A stretch of DNA of 36,620 nucleotides from an uncultured delta proteobacterium (lineage in GTDB: Bacteria; RBG-13-61-14; DRUE01), in the NCBI GenBank assembly GCA_903930515.1, contig CAIYYW010000329.1:1-36620 (forward strand). The letters are read 5' to 3'. A model generated the notes under the pieces. It saw only the letters and a list, made by a program, of their open reading frames with translations. It was not told where the DNA came from and did no database searches. Every line of letters begins with the position of its first letter. The stretch's first letter is position 1. A program made the position numbers and the translations under genes. Of this stretch, positions 1 to 6,834 are shown in pieces.

Positions 1-116
1 ATTTTGTCTCCCTTTCTGATCTCACTGGACCAATTTAAAGGCTGGAAGGAAGCTAGCATTTTTCCCAATAGTTGTCAAGGAAAAATAAATAAAAGATTTC
101 CCCCCCCGGTCGGTTC

Positions 117-146
117 TTGACAAAAAGACCGGTTTGGGATGACAAT
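117..146 (+). promoter_or_regulatory. sigma70-like promoter for the RDD gene: TTGACA (117-122), N18, GACAAT (141-146), 7 nt before ATG at 154
   Basis: Read directly from sequence; perfect -35, imperfect -10 (GACAAT). Confidence 0.5.
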
Positions 147-153
147 TTAAAGG

Positions 154-1479
154 ATGACCGGATTGAGATGTCCCCATTGCGGGTTCTTCAACCTGACTGC
201 CCGGGCCAAATGCGCCCGGTGCGGAAAATCCCTGCCCGAAATTCCCGCGGGTCAAAAAGATATGTTCCCGGAAGACGAGACCACCGGGTCCGGGTCGGTC
301 CTTCCCGCAGACCTCATCTCCCAGACCGGGGAATCCCTGAAGCCGAAGGAAGAGATGAAAAAGGTTTCGCTGTTGGAAGAGGCGGAAAAAGCCGAGGCCG
401 GGGAAGAGACGCCGGTGGTGGTCCGGACCGAGGAAATTGCTCTGCTGCCGGACGCGCCGGAAAAACCAGAGATGATTGAAGCCGAGCCGCTGCCGCTTCC
501 TCCGTCTCCGGAGCCGGCCGAGGAATTCAGTTCATACAAACCCGTGATCCTGGAAGAGGAGGTTGCTCCCCGTCCCGGTCCCGCGTCCAAGCCAACTGCG
601 CCGGTCCGGAAGAAAAGCTTTTTTGAGCGGGAATTCGGAGAAGGGAGCGGGTCCAAATCCGGGTCAATAATTGAAGGCGAAGTCATTACCCAAGCCACCG
701 GCATTTCCAAAGAAGCCCCGGTACCGATTGAGTATGAGCCGGAGCTGCCCAGCTTTGACGAAGCAGCCGCGAGCAAATCCCGGCCCCGGGCCGACCTGGG
801 CGACCTGTCCAATTTTTTCAAGGGCGAGAAGAAAACCCCGGAGCCGGTTCAAGAAGAGCCAGCCGCGGAGGGGAGCGAGCTTAGGCTGAATAAGGAATCC
901 GAGGAGTCGGAGGAAAGCTTATCCCGGATCGGGATTGAAAAAGAAGAGGGGAACGGCGCGAGTTTCAAGCCGGATTTCGAAGAGCCGCGGTTCCCGCAAT
1001 TCGGGGCCGATTCCGCTGAGAGCAGCGCCGCGGAATCTTCCGAGTCCGCGGTGGCTTCGCCCGCGATCCCGGGCAAGTCCCGGATCGTTTTCGCCGGGAT
1101 GTTTGACCTGTTGATTTATATGGGGATCGCCGCCCTGTTCGGGCTTGCCGGGCAATGGGCAAGCGGGATTCCCTTTTCCAGCCTGAGCTTGTCCGAGCAG
1201 GTCTGGCCGTTCGGGATCTTGATCCTGGCCGCGCTGTCCGCGGTGGTCTGGTTTTATCAGTTATTTTTTATCGCCGTGCTTGGCCAGACCTTGGGCGGGA
1301 TGATGATGAAGGTGGAAATCCTGGAACCCTCCGGCAACCGGCCGCGGATTTTGAAAGCCTCGCTCCGGGCTTTGATTTATGTGCTCTGCCTGATCCCCTT
1401 CGGACTCGGGTTCCTGCCCACGGTCCTCAGCAACTCTCTCCCCGATCTGGTCGCGCGCACCAAAGCCGTCCGCTGGTAA
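154..1479 (+). CDS. Zinc-ribbon N-terminus + long acidic low-complexity linker + C-terminal RDD-family membrane domain protein
   Basis: CPHCGFFNLTARAKCARCGKSLPE zinc ribbon; C-terminal FAGMFDLLIYMGIAALFGL...GQTLGGMMMKVEI...RASLRALIY RDD-like helices. Confidence 0.8.
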   Translation: MTGLRCPHCGFFNLTARAKCARCGKSLPEIPAGQKDMFPEDETTGSGSVLPADLISQTGESLKPKEEMKKVSLLEEAEKAEAGEETPVVVRTEEIALLPDAPEKPEMIEAEPLPLPPSPEPAEEFSSYKPVILEEEVAPRPGPASKPTAPVRKKSFFEREFGEGSGSKSGSIIEGEVITQATGISKEAPVPIEYEPELPSFDEAAASKSRPRADLGDLSNFFKGEKKTPEPVQEEPAAEGSELRLNKESEESEESLSRIGIEKEEGNGASFKPDFEEPRFPQFGADSAESSAAESSESAVASPAIPGKSRIVFAGMFDLLIYMGIAALFGLAGQWASGIPFSSLSLSEQVWPFGILILAALSAVVWFYQLFFIAVLGQTLGGMMMKVEILEPSGNRPRILKASLRALIYVLCLIPFGLGFLPTVLSNSLPDLVARTKAVRW

Positions 1480-1531
1480 TTAGTCAAAGAATCCCCGGCC
1501 GAGAATGTAGTCAAAGGAAAGGAAGAAACAA

Positions 1532-1939
1532 ATGGTAAAGCATTTAAGCCCGGGGAAAAAAGCCCAGCGGACCGGGAAATACGCAAAAATTATGACCAAA
1601 TGGAGGATCACATATAAGACCCGGGGCGTGAAATGGCAATTTGTTTCTTTTGAAGGGTCGCAGGGGGGAGAATCCACCGGCGTGGTTGACCTGATCGCGA
1701 TCCGGAAGAACCATGAATTGCCGAAAAAGGAGCCGTTTAGCCGTGGAGATTTGTTTGACATCGTTATGATCCAGGTCAAGAGCGGCAAGTCCGGTTTGAA
1801 AATTAGCGATATCTTTCGTTTAAAAAAAGTTGCGCGGAGGTATAAGGCCAAGCCCGTGATCGCGGAATGGGATCAGGGCAAAAGCCTGATGTTTTATGGG
1901 CTTTCCGGCAACAAGTTGGACCCGGAAAAAATATTCTGA
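1532..1939 (+). CDS. Small protein with PD-(D/E)xK nuclease-like motif order (function uncertain)
   Basis: ESTGVVDLIAIRK...DIVMIQVKSGK resembles the D...(E/Q)xK core of Hjc/Mrr-like folds; purine-rich SD (aaaggaaaggaag) upstream of ATG 1532; internal ATG 1592 possible. Confidence 0.55.
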   Translation: MVKHLSPGKKAQRTGKYAKIMTKWRITYKTRGVKWQFVSFEGSQGGESTGVVDLIAIRKNHELPKKEPFSRGDLFDIVMIQVKSGKSGLKISDIFRLKKVARRYKAKPVIAEWDQGKSLMFYGLSGNKLDPEKIF

Positions 1940-1974
1940 TTGATGAGTTCTGGAAAAAATATCAGGGGGTAAAA

Positions 1975-3621
1975 ATGAAGAAGCCGAAGAGCAGGTTATT
2001 GTTTGAGAATGCGGATATGCCGATGAGCATAGTGCGGCTGGGGATTTTGAAAGGCACCGGGATTGACATTGAGGATTTGAAGGAGAAGCCGATGATCGCG
2101 GTGGTGAACAGCCACACCGAGATCAACGCGGGCCACTCGCACCTTCGGCTCCTGGGCGAGAAGGTCAAGGAAGGGATTTACGCCGGGGGCGGCATCCCGT
2201 TTGAGTTCAATGTCCCGGCGCCGTGCGACGGGCTGACCGAGGGGAACGAGGGGATGAGGTTCATCCTGCCCCAGCGGGAATTGATTGCGGACATAGTTGA
2301 GACCCATATCCGGAGTATGCTCTTTGACGGGATGGTGATGATCGCGAGCTGCGACAAGATCATTCCCGGAATGATGATGGCCGCGATCCGGCTGGATTTG
2401 GCCGCGATCTTTATCACCGGCGGTCCGGGGGCGTGGCAGATCCGGTACACGCCGGGCCGGAAGGAGAGTGTTGACCACAAGGACTATCCGGAACTGTTAT
2501 GGAAGATCCAGACCGGAACGCTCGCCACCTGCGGCGCCTGCGAGTTGATGGGAACCGCCAACACCTTCCAGTGTCTCGCCGAGGCCATGGGCATGACCAT
2601 ACCCGGCTCGGCCAATGTGCCCGGCTTCCTGGCCGAGAAGCAGCGGTTCGCGCGCAAGGCCGGGAAGCGGATTGTTGAGATGGTGGAGGAGGGATTGACC
2701 GCTCGGAAGATTCTGACCAGAAAGGCGATTGAGAACGCGATCGTGATAGACCTGGCGATCGGAGGGTCCACCAATGCCACCCTGCATCTGCCGGCGCTGG
2801 CGCACGAGATCGGGTTTGAACTGAAGTTGGAGGAATTCAACAAATACACGAAAAAGATTCCCACGCTGTGCGGGATCAGCCCGTGCGGCCCCTTCGGGAT
2901 CATTGACCTTTATATGGCAGGCGGAGTGCCCGCGGTGATGAAGATGATGCAGGGAGACCTGCACCTGGACGCGATGACCGTGATGGGCACGCCGGTCAAG
3001 GGGATTGTGGACCACGCCCTGGTAAATGATCCCAAGGTGATTCCGCCGCGCGATAAACCGTTTTTGCCCGAAGGCGGCACCGCGGTTTTGTACGGGAACC
3101 TGGCTCCGCAAGGATGCGTGGTGAAGCAGGCCGCGGTGGCGCGGGATATGCTCAAGTTCACGGGCAAGGCAAAAGTGGCGGAGTCCGAGGCCGAGGCGAT
3201 CACATTCCTGCGCGAGAAAAAAGTTCAGGAGGGGGAGGTTTTGATCATCCGCTATGAAGGCCCCAAGGGCGGGCCGGGAATGCCGGAGATGCTCACGGTT
3301 ACGATGGCGATGGACCTGATCGGGTTCAAGCGGGTGGCCTTGATCACGGACGGAAGGTTCTCCGGCGCTTCCGCGGGTCCGTGCATCGGCCATATCACGC
3401 CCGAGGCATATTTGGGAGGGCCGATCGCGGCGCTCCGGGACGGAGACGAGATTGAAATTGATATTCCGAACCGGAAGATTGAGGTCAAGCTTTCCGATTC
3501 CGAGCTTAAGAAACGGCTGGAGAATTTCAAACCCCGGGAAAACCCGGTTCCGCAGGGATATATGAGAATGTATAAGAAGCTGGTGACCGATGCGGCGCAG
3601 GGAGCGATCCTTAAGGTCTGA
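1975..3621 (+). CDS. ilvD: Dihydroxy-acid dehydratase
   Basis: IlvD/Edd signatures: CDKIIPGMMMAAIRL, GTATCGACELMGTANTFQCLAEAMGMTIPGSA, DGRFSGASAGPCIGHITPEA; ATG 1975 preferred over the 1867 extension. Confidence 0.95.
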   Translation: MKKPKSRLLFENADMPMSIVRLGILKGTGIDIEDLKEKPMIAVVNSHTEINAGHSHLRLLGEKVKEGIYAGGGIPFEFNVPAPCDGLTEGNEGMRFILPQRELIADIVETHIRSMLFDGMVMIASCDKIIPGMMMAAIRLDLAAIFITGGPGAWQIRYTPGRKESVDHKDYPELLWKIQTGTLATCGACELMGTANTFQCLAEAMGMTIPGSANVPGFLAEKQRFARKAGKRIVEMVEEGLTARKILTRKAIENAIVIDLAIGGSTNATLHLPALAHEIGFELKLEEFNKYTKKIPTLCGISPCGPFGIIDLYMAGGVPAVMKMMQGDLHLDAMTVMGTPVKGIVDHALVNDPKVIPPRDKPFLPEGGTAVLYGNLAPQGCVVKQAAVARDMLKFTGKAKVAESEAEAITFLREKKVQEGEVLIIRYEGPKGGPGMPEMLTVTMAMDLIGFKRVALITDGRFSGASAGPCIGHITPEAYLGGPIAALRDGDEIEIDIPNRKIEVKLSDSELKKRLENFKPRENPVPQGYMRMYKKLVTDAAQGAILKV

Positions 3622-3677
3622 AAGGCACAAAGGCTTGAAAGCATAAAAGATAAAAAGCAAAACACAAGGAGGCGGAA

Positions 3678-5282
3678 ATGAAAAGAATCTTTGGCTTTTG
3701 CCTGGCGGGGATCTTTTTCCTGACCGCGAATTCCCTGCAGGCGCAAGGCCTCTGTGATCAAGCCGTTCCGACCGGACAAGGACCGGTCCTGGGCAGGCAA
3801 GATCAAAAATTGCCGGTCTGCGCTTATAAGGGCATTGCTTACGCGCTGCCGCCGGTGGGAGGGTTGCGCTGGAAAGCTCCGGAGTTTCCCGCCCAAAGAA
3901 GCGGGACCTTTCCGGCTTGGGAATTCGGGGCATCCTGCGTTCAGAACGAGGCGTTTTTTTCCGGGGGCAAGAGCAAGTCTTTCAGCGAGGATTGTCTCAC
4001 CCTCAACATTTTCCGGCCGGCCGAACCCGGGACCTATCCGGTGATGTTCTGGATTCACGGAGGGGGGGACACCGAGGGAGCGGGCAGTTATGAGATGTAT
4101 GACGGAACCGGCCTGGTTTCGGCGAAAAAGGTGGTGGTCGTGACCATCAATTACCGGCTGGGTTTTTTCGGGTTCCTGGCTTTGCCCGAGCTGGCCAAAG
4201 AAGACCCGCACCAAAGCACGGGCAATTACGGGGTGCTGGATCAAATTGCCGCCTTAAAATGGGTCCGGGAAAACATCTCCAATTTTGGCGGGAACCCGAA
4301 CCAGATAACTATTTTCGGGGAGTCCGCCGGAGGGGTTTCGGTCTGCAATCTCCTGGTGACACCCCTGGCGGCCGGGCTGTTCCAGCGCGGGATCATTGAG
4401 AGCGGCGGCTGCGACCTGAACCGGTCTTTGGAAGACGGATATGAACAGGGCCGGATCCTGCTCAAAGCCCAGGACTGCGAGGGCCGGGACGCGCTTCAAT
4501 GCCTGCGCGCAAAACCAGCCCAAAGCCTGCTGCTTCCCAGCAAGGAGTTGATCACCGGCGCCGCGGCGCATATTGACCATTATGTTTTTGCCGACCAGCC
4601 AATCGAAATTCTCAAAAAAGGAAATTTCAACCGGGTGCCCATGATCGTCGGGTCCAACCGCGATGAGTTCTCCCTGATCATTTTTCTCGCCCCGGGCGGA
4701 ATTTTTTCCTCGCGCAAACAGGTGGTCAAATTGATGGAAGACCAACTCGGGACCCGGGCGCAGGAGGTGCTCAATATGTATTCCTTTGACGATTACCAAA
4801 GGCCCGCTTTTCTGATGGGAGCGGCCTTCACCGACGGGTTCGGGTCGCGCGCCTTTGCCGCGGCGGAGGCGATGTCGCCGTTCACGCCGGTTTACCTCTA
4901 CCGCTTTGACTGGCGCGAGGAGCGGCTGGGAAAAATCCTGGGAGCTTTTCACGGGACAGAGATCCCCTTTGTGTTCGGAACCCTGGAGGCGAAAAAGGCC
5001 ACCCTCCATCTCCTGCTCAGCCCCAGGGCGGTCGCTTCGGGGAAACCGCTCTCGGAAAAAATGATGAGCTATTGGACTAATTTCGCCAAGACCGGCAACC
5101 CGAACCCAGCCGGGCTTGCGGAATGGCCGGCATATAAAACCGACCGGCGCGACCGGATCTATCTTGATAACCGGATCACGGTGGCGCCGCTCACGGCCAG
5201 GGAAATAGAGCGCTACCAATACTTCGCCGCGATCAGCGTTGAGGAGTTGATGGGTAAAAAGGATCAGGCCGGGGAGAAATAG
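3678..5282 (+). CDS. Secreted type-B carboxylesterase
   Basis: Signal peptide MKRIFGFCLAGIFFLTANSLQAQ; GESAGGVSVCNLL nucleophile elbow; EDCLTLNIFRP; FHGTEIPFVFG. Confidence 0.93.
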   Translation: MKRIFGFCLAGIFFLTANSLQAQGLCDQAVPTGQGPVLGRQDQKLPVCAYKGIAYALPPVGGLRWKAPEFPAQRSGTFPAWEFGASCVQNEAFFSGGKSKSFSEDCLTLNIFRPAEPGTYPVMFWIHGGGDTEGAGSYEMYDGTGLVSAKKVVVVTINYRLGFFGFLALPELAKEDPHQSTGNYGVLDQIAALKWVRENISNFGGNPNQITIFGESAGGVSVCNLLVTPLAAGLFQRGIIESGGCDLNRSLEDGYEQGRILLKAQDCEGRDALQCLRAKPAQSLLLPSKELITGAAAHIDHYVFADQPIEILKKGNFNRVPMIVGSNRDEFSLIIFLAPGGIFSSRKQVVKLMEDQLGTRAQEVLNMYSFDDYQRPAFLMGAAFTDGFGSRAFAAAEAMSPFTPVYLYRFDWREERLGKILGAFHGTEIPFVFGTLEAKKATLHLLLSPRAVASGKPLSEKMMSYWTNFAKTGNPNPAGLAEWPAYKTDRRDRIYLDNRITVAPLTAREIERYQYFAAISVEELMGKKDQAGEK

Positions 5283-5285
5283 AGC

Positions 5286-5340
5286 GGGGGCGGCAAGGGA
5301 AAGGGTTTAAAAGGGTCAAGGGGTTTAAGAGGGGTAGGGG
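5286..5340 (+). other. G-quadruplex-forming-like tract (7 G-runs)
   Basis: ggggg-cggcaa-ggg-aaa-ggg-tttaaaa-ggg-tcaa-gggg-tttaaga-gggg-ta-gggg satisfies G3+N1-7 several times over. Confidence 0.7.
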
Positions 5341-5388
5341 AGAGGAAACGGCCTGGGGGATTATGCAACCTGTAATGCAGCGCGAACC

Positions 5389-5622
5389 TTACTGCTCTTC
5401 CTCTTCCGACTCCTCGGTCTTGCGTTCAATCTGGCGGGCTTTTTGTTCCAGGGCGGAAGCAGCCGGATTCGTGTATCGCTCCGCGGCGGTATCCGCCTGT
5501 TTCTGCATTATCGCATTCCGTTGCGCCTCCTGCTGCTCCATCTGATGGTAATAATAGACGCCGATTTTCCAAAGCCCCAAGCCCAACAGCACCGCCGCCG
5601 CGATCCAGATCAGCTTTTTCAT
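5389..5622 (-). CDS. Small single-TM protein with acidic coiled-coil tail
   Basis: MKKLIWIAAAVLLGLGLWKIGVYYYHQMEQQEAQ...; ATG at 5622 preceded by a promoter-like sequence 9 nt away. Confidence 0.65.
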   Translation of the reverse strand: MKKLIWIAAAVLLGLGLWKIGVYYYHQMEQQEAQRNAIMQKQADTAAERYTNPAASALEQKARQIERKTEESEEEEQ

Positions 5623-5631
5623 TATAAGATG

Positions 5632-5660
5632 AGTATAGACTTTTTTATTCACAAATTCAA
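5632..5660 (-). promoter_or_regulatory. Promoter for small TM protein: TTGAAT-N17-TATACT, 9 nt to ATG
   Basis: minus-strand TTGAAT (5660-5655), TATACT (5637-5632). Confidence 0.6.
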
Positions 5661-5742
5661 GAAATTTGAACCATAGAGGAATCGGGAGTTGGGCGTTAGG
5701 AATTGGGAATTAGTAATTCGGGAAATTCCGAACCCCGAATGA

Positions 5743-5758
5743 GCCACGGCGCCGTGGC
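5743..5758. repeat. Perfect 16-bp palindrome GCCACGGCGCCGTGGC
   Basis: Self-reverse-complementary; preceded by ATTCGGG...CCCGAAT inverted repeat (about 5715-5740). Confidence 0.7.
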
Positions 5759-5815
5759 AGGAGCGCCCGCCGGCGTCCGTCTGAGCTTAGGTGCGGACCG
5801 GCTGCTTCCGCATGT

Positions 5816-6208
5816 CTATTTATGATTTGGAGACAGGCGGAGTTTCATTCGGATTGTCTCGCGGACCCGGGCAGCGGTTTTACGGGCCTGTCGGGCTTGT
5901 TCCGGCGAGGCCTGGTCGCCGGGGTATCGGAAGGAGACCGCATAAGCGGTAAGGCTTTCCATCTCATTCTTGATCAAGAGCAGTTCGGGGAGTTCGGGAA
6001 GGATTTGGTTCAACAGCGCGATCAGGTCATGGGTCCTGGGGATGCCCCGGCCTTGTTCTTCCAGATAGGCTTTCAGATACTTTTCCGCGCATTGCTGGGA
6101 ATGGAAGCAGACGGAGTTGTAAAGCGGCTTCGCGCCCCTGCTCAACCGATGGGCCGCCTGCCAATCTTCCTCGGCCTTATCAACCCCTTCCTTAACCGGA
6201 GGCTTCAT
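5816..6208 (-). CDS. HEPN domain protein (partner of MNT nucleotidyltransferase)
   Basis: NSVCFHSQQCAEKYLKAYLEEQG...RTHDLIALLNQI typical HEPN core; overlaps the upstream MNT gene. Confidence 0.88.
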   Translation of the reverse strand: MKPPVKEGVDKAEEDWQAAHRLSRGAKPLYNSVCFHSQQCAEKYLKAYLEEQGRGIPRTHDLIALLNQILPELPELLLIKNEMESLTAYAVSFRYPGDQASPEQARQARKTAARVRETIRMKLRLSPNHK

Positions 6209-6509
6209 AAACGACTTTGCCTTTTTCCATGATTTGGCGGATGAAGGAATCTCCCCATTTCAGGCGCTGCTTGATCTGGGCGGGGGTGCGGACAATGATG
6301 TCTATGGGGTAGGTATGCTCAATGGCTTGGCGGACCGCGGCCGCGGCGTCCAGGGTGTTCTTCCGCGTTTTCATTATGACCATCAAATCAATATCGCTGT
6401 CCGGCTGGGCCTTGCCATAGGCGTGAGAGCCGAACAGGATGATCTTTTCCGGCTTGAAGGAGCGGGTGATCTGGGAGACCAGATTATTTATTTCGCGGTT
6501 CCTGCTCAT
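6192..6509 (-). CDS. MNT-type minimal nucleotidyltransferase (antitoxin-type)
   Basis: IILFGSHAYGKAQPDSDIDLMVIM = GSx10DxD nucleotidyltransferase motif. Confidence 0.9.
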   Translation of the reverse strand: MSRNREINNLVSQITRSFKPEKIILFGSHAYGKAQPDSDIDLMVIMKTRKNTLDAAAAVRQAIEHTYPIDIIVRTPAQIKQRLKWGDSFIRQIMEKGKVVYEASG

Positions 6510-6517
6510 CTGCTTCC

Positions 6518-6546
6518 AAAATAGCCCGGGCCTCGGGAAAAATCAA
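6518..6546 (-). promoter_or_regulatory. Promoter for MNT-HEPN operon: TTGATT-N17-TATTTT, 8 nt to ATG
   Basis: minus-strand TTGATT (6546-6541), TATTTT (6523-6518). Confidence 0.5.
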
Positions 6547-6565
6547 GCCCTTGCTCAGAAAGGTT

Positions 6566-6700
6566 CAAATTATCTTTTCCATATTTTTCATCGCCTGCCT
6601 GAGCACGGGTGCGGTCTGGGTTCCGGCCAGGTCATTCTTTGTCGGGCAGTATCGGATAAGGATGATCAATCGCATGCCGGACTTCTGCTGCGGCATCCAG
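6566..6700 (-). pseudogene. Decayed paralogous fragment of an MNT nucleotidyltransferase
   Basis: minus frame LDAAAEVRHAIDHPYPI vs intact MNT LDAAAAVRQAIEHTYPI (13/17 aa, 38/51 nt, mismatches mainly third position), then stops and frameshift. Confidence 0.45.
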
Positions 6701-6834
6701 TTATGATCGCGGGGAATTGGCATCTTTGGCGGAAAAGGTTTATGATGAAAAAATCAATTGGGCGATACTTGGATTGGGGCTGGATTAACTTAGAGCCTGC
6801 GGTTGAGGGCATTCTGGAAAAGGAGAACAAGCCC

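Noticed and set aside
1867-1974. N-terminal extension of IlvD ORF
   Set aside because: Overlaps the upstream gene; IlvD homology begins after ATG 1975.
2497-3933. 478-aa minus-strand ORF antisense to ilvD/esterase
   Set aside because: Basic, Arg/His/Pro-rich translation typical of shadow ORFs in GC-rich coding DNA; the plus strand encodes a clear IlvD.
3252-4244. 330-aa minus-strand ORF
   Set aside because: Lies antisense across the ilvD 3' end and esterase 5' end; no recognizable motifs.
6439-6834. N-terminal extension of the 933-aa lipoprotein ORF
   Set aside because: Lipoprotein signal peptide and SD place the start at 6835; the upstream segment overlaps the antisense MNT gene and MNT remnant.
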